Below, one piece after another: positions 56,098-64,000 of a DNA stretch of 64,000 nucleotides (positions are counted from its first letter, which is position 1; each line of letters starts with the position of its first letter). The stretch lies in the NCBI GenBank assembly GCA_019359445.1, contig JAHHHJ010000007.1:1-64000 (forward strand), in the 5' to 3' direction. The translations under genes were made by a program, and so were the position numbers. The notes beneath the pieces are model-generated. The model had not been told where the DNA came from. It made no database searches and saw only the letters and a list, made by a program, of their open reading frames with translations. Origin of the DNA: Kastovskya adunca ATA6-11-RM4. GTDB taxonomy: Bacteria > Cyanobacteriota > Cyanobacteriia > Cyanobacteriales > Coleofasciculaceae.

Positions 56098-57282
56098 TTG
56101 GAGAAAACCTTGACCCATCGCCCGATTTACCTCGATTGCCATTCCACAACACCCATGGACGAAAGGGTGTTGCAGGCGATGCTGCCTTACTTCACTCAAC
56201 ATTTTGGCAACCCATCCAGTATTAACCATCATTACGGTTGGGAAGCGGAAGCAGCGGTTAAGAAAGCACGGGAAACCTTAGCCGAGGCAATTCACGCGAC
56301 ACCGGAGGAAATTGTCTTTACCAGTGGCGCGACGGAGGCTGACAATTTAGCGCTTAAAGGGGTTGCAGAAGCCTATTTCAGCAAAGGGCGGCACATTATT
56401 ACCCTCGCGACTGAGCATAATGCGGTGCTTGACCCCTGCGAGTATTTAGAATCTTTGGGGTTTGAAGTAACTTACCTACCTGTACAGGGAGATGGGTTGG
56501 TTGATTTAGCTGAACTAGAGCAGGCAATTCGTCCCGATACGATTTTGGTGTCGGTGATGGCGGCAAATAATGAAATTGGCGTGTTGCAGCCTTTGGTGGA
56601 AATTGGCGCGGTTTGCCGAGAACATGAGGTACTTTTCCACACGGATGCGGCGCAAGCAATTGGCAAGATTCCTTTGGATGTGGAAGCGATGAAGATTGAT
56701 TTGATGTCGCTGACTGCCCATAAGGTATATGGCCCTAAGGGAGTTGGGGCGCTTTACGTCCGCCGCCGCCAGCCGAGAGTGCGGCTTTCACCGCAGTTAC
56801 ATGGTGGAGGACAGGAGCGAGGGATGCGCTCTGGGACGTTGTACACGCCTCAGATTGTTGGGTTTGCAAAAGCGGTGGAACTGGGGCTGGAAGAGCAGGA
56901 AACCCAGTCAAAGCGTCTTCTGGGATGGCGCGATCGCCTCTACTCGCAATTGAGTCAGATAGAGGGGGTGCATCTCAACGGTCATCCGACTCATCGGCTT
57001 CCTGGTAATTTAAATATCAGTGTGGAAAACGTTGATGGCTCGGCGTTACTGTTAGGATTGCAGCCTGTGATGGCGATTTCTTCCGGTGCGGCTTGTTCAT
57101 CGGTCACTACAGCACCTTCCCACGTTCTCATGGCGCTGGGGCATTCGGAGTCTTTGGCTTATGCGTCAATACGATTTGGTCTAGGACGCTTCACGACGGA
57201 GGAAGAAATTGATACTGTGGCAAAACATGCGATCGCCACAATTCAGGCTCTCCGCAGCGCCCAAGCGATGAGTTACCGCTAA
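56098..57282 (+). CDS. Cysteine desulfurase (NifS/IscS class)
   Basis: A PLP enzyme that takes sulfur from cysteine for Fe-S clusters and thio-modifications. The 394 residues begin RPIYLDCHSTTPMDERV. PLP-binding motifs are TSGATEADNLALKG, the His of ATEHNAV, NNEIGVLQP, HTDAAQAIGK and Lys209 in SLTAHKVYGPKGVG. The persulfide cysteine is Cys333 in SSGAACSSVTTAPSHVL. The start is a TTG at 56098; no better start exists before the conserved N-terminus. No Fe-S scaffold gene is adjacent. Cyanobacteria have several NifS-like paralogues, and this is a group I type. Confidence 0.94.
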   Translation: MEKTLTHRPIYLDCHSTTPMDERVLQAMLPYFTQHFGNPSSINHHYGWEAEAAVKKARETLAEAIHATPEEIVFTSGATEADNLALKGVAEAYFSKGRHIITLATEHNAVLDPCEYLESLGFEVTYLPVQGDGLVDLAELEQAIRPDTILVSVMAANNEIGVLQPLVEIGAVCREHEVLFHTDAAQAIGKIPLDVEAMKIDLMSLTAHKVYGPKGVGALYVRRRQPRVRLSPQLHGGGQERGMRSGTLYTPQIVGFAKAVELGLEEQETQSKRLLGWRDRLYSQLSQIEGVHLNGHPTHRLPGNLNISVENVDGSALLLGLQPVMAISSGAACSSVTTAPSHVLMALGHSESLAYASIRFGLGRFTTEEEIDTVAKHAIATIQALRSAQAMSYR

Positions 57283-57917
57283 ATTCTCCCTCACAACCAA
57301 GCACGGCTGTAAGACCACATCGCTTAGTGGTGCAGAAAACTCAGGACGATCTCCTTGTGAGAATCTAACCATCTTAGAGAATTCAATCCGGCAGTCTAAA
57401 GCATCTCGTTTACGGTAAGAGGCACACGCCGGAGGCGGATTATTATTATTCCCCAGGCACTTTTTGATTGCAAGATGGCGGAGAGGATTTCGGCAAACCC
57501 TTGTAGGTGCCGTTGGTCTTTCGGCTGCACCCATTGATGCCAGTCTTGCAGTTGACGATACAAGAGGGGCGTTTCCCTGAGATTAGCTCTGAGTTTGGGA
57601 ACTTAAGCGTCTCATGAAATGCCCCTTTTAAGCTATTTCTGTCTCGTTTGAGACTCCCGCTAGAACAAGCCTTTCAAGACTTTTCTGCACCACTAAGGGG
57701 GGATGACACTGGATATAGCAACCGTCAAGGCAGTTAGGACGTTCTGAATTCCTTAACCCCGCGATCAAACCCACTTCTTGCCCTAGCCCCTAGCTATATG
57801 TTGTCTATAACGATGCAATGTAAACAAAAAAGCGGTAGAGCAGGTTTAATTGCTCTACCGTTAAAAAATCTCAGTCCCTAGCTGACATGCTAGGGACTGA
57901 GGTAATAGGATTAGTGA
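57283..57917. other. Intergenic region between convergent genes
   Basis: 635 bp between the desulfurase and clpC stops. The last 90 bp hold two terminators for clpC. The rest has no recognisable gene or RNA. A 117-codon minus-strand frame (57181-57534) overlaps the desulfurase and looks spurious. Confidence 0.5.
57826..57901 (-). terminator. Tandem terminators of clpC
   Basis: The first hairpin in the direction of transcription is CTCAGTCCCTAGC (57870-57882) with GCTAGGGACTGAG (57889-57901), perfect over 13 bp, followed by ATTTTTTAA. The second is CGGTAGAGCA (57833-57842) with TGCTCTACCG (57851-57860), followed by CTTTTTTG. Both end in minus-strand T-runs. Confidence 0.85.
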
Positions 57918-60392
57918 TTACTCCGCCGCTTGCGGTAACAACTCCCGTTGTTCATCACCGGGCAAGACTTTCACATTACCCGACTCATCGACATCGATTT
58001 TAGCAAGATCGCCATCCTTAATGCGACCGCTGAGGATTTCCTCTGCCAAGACATCTTCCAAGAGCCGCATGATTGCCCGACGTAAGGGTCTAGCACCATA
58101 AGAGGGGCTATAACCTTCTTCGACCAAGCGGTCTTTGAAGCGTTCGGTGACTTGGAGAGTAATTCCTTTTTCCGTCAGCCGCTTAAAGACTTCATTGAGC
58201 ATAATTGCCGAAATCTCTTTGACCTCTTCCTTCGTCAACTGACGGAAGACGATGATTTCATCCAAACGGTTGAGGAACTCTGGACGGAAGTACTGCTTCA
58301 GTTCTTCGTTCACCAAAGAGCGGATGCGGTTGTACTGAGACTCTGCCAGATTTTCGCTGAACTCGAAGCCCAGTCCACCACCACCTTTTTCGATCACCTT
58401 AGAACCAATGTTCGAGGTCATGATCAAGAGGGTGTTCTTAAAGTCCACGGTGCGACCTTTGGCATCGGTGAGACGCCCGTCTTCCAAAATCTGCAAGAGC
58501 ATATTGAAGACATCGGGGTGGGCTTTTTCGATTTCATCGAACAGCACCACGGTGTAGGGGCGACGACGCACGGCTTCGGTGAGCTGACCGCCTTCGTTGT
58601 AGCCGACGTATCCTGGAGGCGAACCAATCAGCTTGGAAACGGTGTGGCGCTCCATGTATTCCGACATATCCAGGCGGATCATCGCTTCTTCTGAACCGAA
58701 GAAGTAGGACGCCAAGGACTTGGCGAGTTCCGTCTTACCAACACCAGTGGGGCCAGAGAAGATAAAGCTGGCAATCGGACGGTTGGGGTTCTTCAAGCCG
58801 ACGCGGGCGCGACGAATGGCGCGAGACACGGCTTTAACAGCGTCTTCTTGACCGATGAGACGCTGATGCAGGGTGTCTTCCATGTGCAGCAGTTTCTCAG
58901 ATTCCGATTCGGTGAGTTTGTTCACCGGAACGCCTGTCCAAGAGGCAACGATTTGGGCAATGTCTTCTTCCGTGACTACGGGGGAGACATCCTCGCCATC
59001 CGTCTCTGTTTTTTTGGTAGAGGCGATCGCGCGAATTTCTGCTTTAATTTCCATTTCGCGATCGCGCAGCTCACCTGCTCGGTCAAAGTCTTGACTCCGC
59101 ACCGCATCATCCTTTTCTTTGAGGACGACGCGCAGCTCTTTATCCAACTCTTTTGCCGCTGGTGGCAGTTGGGAGTTGATCAAGCGCACCCGTGAACCCG
59201 CTTCATCCACCAAGTCAATTGCCTTATCGGGCAAGTAACGGTCAGAAATATACCGATCTGACAGCTTGGCGGCGGCAACTAACGCCTCATCTAAGATTTT
59301 CAGCTTGTGGTGTTGCTCATAGCGCTCGCGCAAACCGTAGAGAATCTCAATGGTTTCGTCCACCGAGGGTTCACCGACCATAACGGGCTGGAAGCGGCGT
59401 TCTAGGGCAGCATCCCGCTCGATGTGCTTGCGGTACTCATCGAGGGTCGTAGCACCGATGCACTGCAGTTCTCCCCGCGCTAAGGCTGGCTTGAGGATAT
59501 TTGCCGCATCAATGGCACCTTCAGCCGCACCTGCACCAATTAGCGTATGAACTTCGTCAATGACCAGGATGACGTTCCCAGCAGAACGAATTTCATCCAT
59601 GATTTTCTTCAGACGTTCTTCAAACTCACCCCGATACTTGGTTCCTGCCACCAGTAAGCCAATATCCAGGGTGACGACCCGCTTTTCTTCTAAGATGTCG
59701 GGAATATCGTTGTTGGCGATGCGTTGGGCAAGTCCTTCGGCGATCGCGGTTTTACCTACCCCAGGCTCTCCAATCAACACTGGGTTGTTCTTGGTGCGGC
59801 GTCCCAAAATCTGGATCACCCGCTCAATCTCCTTGGCGCGTCCCACCACTGGGTCGAGCTTGCCTTCCCCAGCCATGATCGTCAAGTTTGAGCCAAATTC
59901 ATCCAATGTTGGGGTTTTTGTGCGTCCCTGCGCTCCGGTGCCACCCGTGACTTCTGCTGTCTCGCCCAACATGCGGATCACGCTTGTACGCACTTTTGAC
60001 AGATCTACGCCCAGGTTTTCTAGCACCCTAGCAGCAACGCCTTCTCCTTCCCGGATTAGGCCCAGCAGCAAGTGTTCTGTACCAATATAGTTATGTCCGA
60101 GTTGCCTCGCTTCCTCTAGGGAAAGTTCCAGAACGCGCTTTGCCCTAGGGGTAAAGGGAATCTCTACCGCGACAAAGCCAGATCCTCGACCAATAATTTT
60201 TTCAACTTCAATGCGGGCGTCCTTGAGGTTCACCCCCATTGATTTCAGGACTTTGGCGGCGACGCCTGTCCCTTCTCCAATCAGACCCAGGAGAATTTGC
60301 TCTGTGCCTACGAAGTTGTGACCCAGGCGACGTGCCTCTTCCTGGGCCAGCATGATCACCTTAATGGCTTTCTCTGTAAAGCGTTCAAACAT
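57918..60392 (-). CDS. clpC: ATP-dependent Clp protease ATPase subunit ClpC
   Basis: A Hsp100 unfoldase that feeds proteins to ClpP. The 824 residues comprise a double Clp-N domain (about 1-150: [35 protein letters not shown] and its repeat), AAA-1 with [13 protein letters not shown] (Walker A, about 210) and [13 protein letters not shown], a UVR motif region (about 425-460, [16 protein letters not shown]) that marks ClpC, and AAA-2 with [13 protein letters not shown] (about 560) and [15 protein letters not shown]. The C-terminus has [16 protein letters not shown]. The MFERFTEKA start is canonical. It is monocistronic, as is usual for cyanobacterial clpC, which is essential. Confidence 0.98.
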   Translation of the reverse strand: MFERFTEKAIKVIMLAQEEARRLGHNFVGTEQILLGLIGEGTGVAAKVLKSMGVNLKDARIEVEKIIGRGSGFVAVEIPFTPRAKRVLELSLEEARQLGHNYIGTEHLLLGLIREGEGVAARVLENLGVDLSKVRTSVIRMLGETAEVTGGTGAQGRTKTPTLDEFGSNLTIMAGEGKLDPVVGRAKEIERVIQILGRRTKNNPVLIGEPGVGKTAIAEGLAQRIANNDIPDILEEKRVVTLDIGLLVAGTKYRGEFEERLKKIMDEIRSAGNVILVIDEVHTLIGAGAAEGAIDAANILKPALARGELQCIGATTLDEYRKHIERDAALERRFQPVMVGEPSVDETIEILYGLRERYEQHHKLKILDEALVAAAKLSDRYISDRYLPDKAIDLVDEAGSRVRLINSQLPPAAKELDKELRVVLKEKDDAVRSQDFDRAGELRDREMEIKAEIRAIASTKKTETDGEDVSPVVTEEDIAQIVASWTGVPVNKLTESESEKLLHMEDTLHQRLIGQEDAVKAVSRAIRRARVGLKNPNRPIASFIFSGPTGVGKTELAKSLASYFFGSEEAMIRLDMSEYMERHTVSKLIGSPPGYVGYNEGGQLTEAVRRRPYTVVLFDEIEKAHPDVFNMLLQILEDGRLTDAKGRTVDFKNTLLIMTSNIGSKVIEKGGGGLGFEFSENLAESQYNRIRSLVNEELKQYFRPEFLNRLDEIIVFRQLTKEEVKEISAIMLNEVFKRLTEKGITLQVTERFKDRLVEEGYSPSYGARPLRRAIMRLLEDVLAEEILSGRIKDGDLAKIDVDESGNVKVLPGDEQRELLPQAAE

Positions 60393-60597
60393 GACGTTTT
60401 TCCATCACCTGCTGCGTGCCCGTGTACGCTGATTCTAGCATAGGGAATCTCTCCGGCTGTTGGCATCCAGACAACCAGAGGGAGGATTTATGTGTAAAGG
60501 TTTCTTACGTTCTCCGACTCAGACCGAAATCGCTCTGGCTTAGTTGACTCGGTAGGCTCATTTAGTCACGGGCTAGCCCTTACAAATACTCTGCCGA

Positions 60598-61224
60598 CTA
60601 ACTGGTAACGTGAGGTACGTCCCAATCCTCAGACAGTTGCCAGCCATATAAGGCAAGGCGATCGCCTAAGAGTTGCCGACAGTTTGCGAGTACTCCTTGA
60701 AATTCCGGCGTTTGCAATCCGCTACACCAGAGAATCAAGGCATCTTCATCTGTGTCTTTGTAATAGCGACGGCGACGCCCCGCTTCCTTAAAGCCAAACT
60801 TGCGGTACAGAGCTAGTGCCGCTTGGTTAGAAGGGCGCACTTCTAAAGTTGCCCACTCTAACTTGCCGTGACAAGCATCCCGCAGTAAAGCATACAGCAA
60901 GAGCTGACCTAACCCTTGACTTTGATATTGCGGATGAACGCCCAGTATCGTGATGTGCGCCTCTTCCAAAATTGACCAGAAGCAACCTAGTCCGACTAGG
61001 AGTCCTGATTTTGTAGGAGACGAAGAGGTGTCCGCTTCAGCCTCACCTGCTGGTTCCACAGCGTTCAAAACCAGAAAGTGACTGCTGGAACTGTCTAATT
61101 CTCGCTGGTATCCATCCCGCGTCCACAGTCCACCAAAACACAGTTGGTCTAGTTCCAACGCCGCGTCGAGCAACGCTGGTGTTAAGGGCTGAAGTTGTAA
61201 TAAAGTCAAAGTCACAGCCCCCAA
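60598..61224 (-). CDS. rimI: RimI-type GNAT acetyltransferase
   Basis: A 208-residue N-acetyltransferase of the RimI group, which acetylates ribosomal protein S18 or related N-termini. The core motif VHPQYQSQGLGQLLLYALL binds acetyl-CoA, and ATLEVRPSNQAALALYRKFGF is the RimI signature with the NxxAxxLYxxxGF helix; GRRRRYYKDTDEDALILW ends it. It is longer than typical RimI (about 150), with an extra C-terminal segment (GVLANCRQLLGDRLALYGWQ). The longest frame starts with TTG (61224); a GTG three codons in (61215) is also likely. It is divergent from lysA, 63 bp apart. Confidence 0.88.
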   Translation of the reverse strand: MGAVTLTLLQLQPLTPALLDAALELDQLCFGGLWTRDGYQRELDSSSSHFLVLNAVEPAGEAEADTSSSPTKSGLLVGLGCFWSILEEAHITILGVHPQYQSQGLGQLLLYALLRDACHGKLEWATLEVRPSNQAALALYRKFGFKEAGRRRRYYKDTDEDALILWCSGLQTPEFQGVLANCRQLLGDRLALYGWQLSEDWDVPHVTS

Positions 61225-61287
61225 TTGTACACTGAATAACGGAAGGCAAGTTCCGTCTACAGTAAGCTAAAGGATAAATATCGCATT

Positions 61288-62694
61288 ATGGTATCGACTC
61301 ACCCGGTTGGGCTGCAAAATTCTGGCTATCAGTATCTGCCAAAAGATGATCAGAAGACTCTCTCACCCAATCAAGAACTCCTCCCCCTGACAGCTCAGGT
61401 GAATAGTCACGATTGCTTGGAAATTGGCGGTTGTGATGTCACGAGCTTAGTTAAAGAATTTGGTTCACCTTTGTACATCTTGGACGAGGTGACGCTGCGG
61501 ACGGCTTGCCGCCAGTATCGAGATGCCTTTAAACGCTACTACCCAGGAGAATCTTTGGTTCTCTACGCCTCCAAAGCCTGGAGTTGTTTAGCCGTTTGTG
61601 CGATCGCGGGTTCCGAAGGATTGGGGATCGATGTAGTGTCGGGAGGCGAACTCTACACCGCCTTAGAAGCGGGGATCAGTGCCGACAAGATTTATTTTCA
61701 CGGCAACAATAAATCTGTTGCAGAACTGCAAATGGCAATGAAGTCTGGTTGTACCCTCGTTGTCGATAACTGGCTGGAGTTAGAAACTCTGGCAGACTTA
61801 GCAACGGCAACAGCACCCGTGCGGATCATGCTGCGGCTGACTCCAGGGATCGAGTGCCATACCCACGAATACATTCGTACGGGGCACTTAGATAGTAAGT
61901 TTGGTTTTGATCCCAATGCCTTAGATCAAGTTTTTGAGTTTGTAAGTAAGCATCCCAGCTTAAACTGCATTGGGTTGCACGCTCACATTGGCTCCCAAAT
62001 TTTTGAGCAGCAACCTCACAAAGACTTAGCCGGGGTCTTAGTCGATTGCCTAAGCAGAGCCGAGGGTTACAATTTATCGATTCAGGAACTTAATGTTGGG
62101 GGTGGCTTAGGGATTCGTTATACAGAAGGGGATGATCCCCCAAGCATTGATACCTGGGTAAAGGGAGTGTGTGAGTCCTTGGTGGCAGCTTGTGAGGCAG
62201 AGCAGTTGCCCTTACCGAGATTGTTATCAGAGCCAGGGCGATCGCTCGTTGGTTCTGCCTGCATCACGGCTTACACCCTCGGTAGCCGCAAGGAAATTCC
62301 CGGTATACGTACCTATCTAGCTGTAGATGGTGGCATGTCAGATAATCCTCGTCCGATTACCTACCAGTCTGTCTACCGCTGCGTCGTCGCCAACCACATG
62401 TCTGCTCCATTAACCGAAAAAGTCACAGTTGCTGGAAAACACTGCGAGTCCGGGGATATTCTAATTAAAGACGTCATGCTCCCTCAGACAGAGTCAGGAG
62501 ATATTTTCGTTGTCATGGGCACAGGTGCCTACAATTACAGCATGGCTTCTAATTACAATCGGCTACCCCGACCGGCAGCAGTGTTGGTTAATCAGGGAGA
62601 TTCTTTCCTGATTTTGCAGCGGGAAACCTATCAAGATCTTCTTCGGCAAGATCGTTTGCCAGAAAAACTGCAAACGGGCGATAGTAAAAAGTAA
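61288..62694 (+). CDS. lysA: Diaminopimelate decarboxylase
   Basis: A PLP enzyme converting meso-diaminopimelate to lysine, drawing on the pool used for peptidoglycan. The 468 residues have a 40-residue N-terminal extension before the barrel. Lys96 in LVLYASKAWSC binds PLP. ECHTHEYIRTGHLDSKFGFD, GLHAHIGSQIF, ELNVGGGLGIRYTEGD and LLSEPGRSLVG line the site, and the catalytic Cys is in GKHCESGDIL. DVMLPQTESGDIFVVMGTGAY follows. It heads the rightward cluster lysA-cdaA-uppS, with 93 bp before cdaA. Confidence 0.96.
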   Translation: MVSTHPVGLQNSGYQYLPKDDQKTLSPNQELLPLTAQVNSHDCLEIGGCDVTSLVKEFGSPLYILDEVTLRTACRQYRDAFKRYYPGESLVLYASKAWSCLAVCAIAGSEGLGIDVVSGGELYTALEAGISADKIYFHGNNKSVAELQMAMKSGCTLVVDNWLELETLADLATATAPVRIMLRLTPGIECHTHEYIRTGHLDSKFGFDPNALDQVFEFVSKHPSLNCIGLHAHIGSQIFEQQPHKDLAGVLVDCLSRAEGYNLSIQELNVGGGLGIRYTEGDDPPSIDTWVKGVCESLVAACEAEQLPLPRLLSEPGRSLVGSACITAYTLGSRKEIPGIRTYLAVDGGMSDNPRPITYQSVYRCVVANHMSAPLTEKVTVAGKHCESGDILIKDVMLPQTESGDIFVVMGTGAYNYSMASNYNRLPRPAAVLVNQGDSFLILQRETYQDLLRQDRLPEKLQTGDSKK

Positions 62695-62787
62695 AAAGAC
62701 CAACTTTTTTGGCTGTTTGCCCGTCTAAGTTTTTAAGATCTAGCCAAAGCCAAGCAATCTCGTAGCAAAATTCTTCACTAAAGTTCA

Positions 62788-63705
62788 ATGCCTTCGTCGG
62801 GTCCTGGTTTCGACCCTAGCTGGACTCAGTCCTTAGTGCTTCACAGCATTGATGTGGGATTGGTTCTGGCACTTACTTACATGGTGCTCCTGATCATTGG
62901 GGAGCGCCGCACCTTGTGGATGGTTCGCGGATTGATTGTCCTGATGCTGGCAGCAGCTATCAGCAATCGCTTAGGGCTAGGGCTACTAAGTTTTGTGCTA
63001 GAAAAGTTGGTGGTTGGCTCGGCAGTGGCGATGGCAGTCATCTTCCAGTCCGAGTTTCGTCGGTTCCTAGAACAGTTGGGACGGGGAGAAATTCTCCAAC
63101 TGTTTCAAGCGAAACGACGCCCACCACCTAAGCCCGATAGCGTAATTGATGAAATTGTTGATGCTGTTAAAGAACTCTCCCAAAACCGAATCGGCGCGCT
63201 GATGCTTGTCGAAACGGGGGGACCGATTGACGAACGAGATGTTTCTGTGCCGGGTGTACAGTTAAATGCTGAAATTTCTAAAGAATTGCTACAAACGATC
63301 TTTCAAACCTCTACACTGTTGCACGATGGAGCGGTGCTGGTTCGGGGATCGCGTGTGGTAGCAGCGGGAGTGATTTTGCCCCTTTCAGACCGTACCGCAT
63401 CGCGGCAGTTGGGTACGCGCCATCGGGCAGCGATGGGAATTACAGAGCGAGTCGAAAATTGCTTATGTATTGTTGTGTCTGAAGAAACAGGTTCAATTTC
63501 TCTGGCGGAAAGGGGGGCACTGAACCGACCATTGACCAGCAACAAGCTAAAAGAATTATTAGAGGCACGATTTTCGACCTCTGTTGACCGCGAAGCAGTT
63601 GCTCCAGGTTTGCGTAGTTTGAGCCGCCGCCTTGGGTCTGGTGGACGGACACTGCTGGCGCGTTTCTTCCGTCTTCCGTCATCGACGTCTAGGGAAAAGA
63701 AATGA
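62788..63705 (+). CDS. cdaA: Diadenylate cyclase CdaA
   Basis: A membrane enzyme joining two ATP to cyclic di-AMP, a second messenger for potassium, osmotic and cell-wall control. The 305 residues begin with three membrane helices (about 20-37, 44-60, 66-87). The DAC domain (about 100-235) holds the catalytic DGA (180-182) in [13 protein letters not shown] and RHR (211-213) in [11 protein letters not shown], both intact. It overlaps the uppS start by four bases (ATGA), so the two are coupled. The lysA and uppS neighbours link it to peptidoglycan precursor and lipid-carrier supply. Confidence 0.95.
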   Translation: MPSSGPGFDPSWTQSLVLHSIDVGLVLALTYMVLLIIGERRTLWMVRGLIVLMLAAAISNRLGLGLLSFVLEKLVVGSAVAMAVIFQSEFRRFLEQLGRGEILQLFQAKRRPPPKPDSVIDEIVDAVKELSQNRIGALMLVETGGPIDERDVSVPGVQLNAEISKELLQTIFQTSTLLHDGAVLVRGSRVVAAGVILPLSDRTASRQLGTRHRAAMGITERVENCLCIVVSEETGSISLAERGALNRPLTSNKLKELLEARFSTSVDREAVAPGLRSLSRRLGSGGRTLLARFFRLPSSTSREKK

Positions 63706-64000
63706 CTGCAAAGCCGACTGCCTTACAAGAGTTACCGGCTGACCTCGATCGATACCGCTTGCCGAAACACGTAGCGGTGATTATGGATGGAAATGGTCGT
63801 TGGGCAAAACGTCAGGGACTGCCCAGAATTATGGGGCACCGCCGAGGGGTAGATGTCCTCAAAGACTTGCTGCGCTGTTGCAAGGATTGGGGTGTACCTG
63901 CACTAACGGCTTATGCCTTTTCGACAGAAAACTGGGGGCGTCCCTTAGAAGAAGTCGATTTTTTGATGATGCTGTTTGAGAGGGTATTGCGGCGAGAACT
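63702..64000 (+). CDS. uppS: Isoprenyl transferase (undecaprenyl diphosphate synthase), 3' end outside window
   Basis: Only the first 99 codons are present. The protein starts [18 protein letters not shown], then [20 protein letters not shown], where Asp29 is the Mg-binding catalytic residue and the following NGRWAKRQG is the family motif. [20 protein letters not shown] and [14 protein letters not shown] match helix 3 and the FSTENW region. UppS makes the C55 lipid carrier for cell-wall and surface sugars. Its ATG (63702) overlaps the cdaA stop, indicating one operon. Confidence 0.95.
   Translation, partial: MTAKPTALQELPADLDRYRLPKHVAVIMDGNGRWAKRQGLPRIMGHRRGVDVLKDLLRCCKDWGVPALTAYAFSTENWGRPLEEVDFLMMLFERVLRRE

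Noticed and set aside
55958-56152. 64-codon minus-strand frame with a CGRC motif
   Set aside because: It overlaps the start of the cysteine desulfurase gene by 55 bases and has no start within the free gap. The part in the gap (LFFAYKTRTTCGRCREI) looks protein-like, so it may merit a homologue search, but I do not call it.

Overview
This window is a 64 kb piece of a cyanobacterial chromosome, probably from a filamentous, non-heterocystous lineage of the Microcoleus/Coleofasciculus type (the lineage is inference). The phylum is well supported. It carries petB and petD (cytochrome b6f), psb27 (photosystem II assembly), the DUF3038/DUF4335 pair, an FHA-fused PBP1A, a group 3 sigma factor of SigG type, and very frequent HIP1 octamers (GCGATCGC). 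Intergenic short tandem heptamer repeats are also typical of filamentous cyanobacteria.

Layout. 0.1-8.5 kb: pyrD, a 955-residue multi-GAF protein with a decayed kinase end, a repeat-rich gap with an IS200/IS605-type relic, dnaK and a tRNA-dihydrouridine synthase. 8.8-19 kb: small conserved proteins, an orphan peptide-type ABC permease, apt, DUF3038-DUF4335, and the leftward series bioB-bioY-lspA-PBP1A. 19-36 kb: psb27, a GHL10-type glycosidase, leuS, a gamma-glutamylcyclotransferase-like gene, a sigma/anti-sigma pair, a CheY-like regulator, two peptidoglycan enzymes (an L,D-transpeptidase and a PBP4-type carboxypeptidase), an acetyltransferase beside a broken one, a COG3146 protein, a RibD-like reductase, a hybrid-free sensor kinase and a Gfo/Idh/MocA oxidoreductase. 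36-49.7 kb: rnc, rnpB (RNase P RNA), corA, an AT-rich lipase-like gene, groEL under a perfect CIRCE operator, a stand-alone RAM-domain protein, trmFO, a site-2-type membrane protease, a metal-site-degenerate MBL protein and ctpA. 50-64 kb: petB-petD, a single TnpB element, an RsbW-like kinase, gmd plus a glycosyltransferase, a cysteine desulfurase, clpC, rimI, and the lysA-cdaA-uppS cluster, cut by the window edge.

Most genes are housekeeping. Recurrent themes are envelope and peptidoglycan work (PBP1A, LspA, L,D-transpeptidase, DacB-like, LysA, CdaA, UppS), protein quality control (DnaK, GroEL, ClpC, CtpA, S2P) and RNA processing or modification (RNase III, RNase P, Dus, TrmFO). I found no CRISPR array, prophage or defence island.

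The most unusual material is in the repeats. A 28-nt palindrome forms two peripheral helices of RNase P RNA and recurs upstream of dus. Heptamer arrays abut the start codons of at least three unrelated genes (rnc, trmFO, a 95-residue ORF) with the same CTA-ATG junction, and on the coding strand of rnc and trmFO they supply AGGA Shine-Dalgarno cores. A three-part composite repeat occurs at three loci. A MITE-like element with 16-bp terminal inverted repeats has a second, truncated copy at the left edge. The TnpB has all three RuvC acidic residues but none of the zinc-ribbon cysteines.
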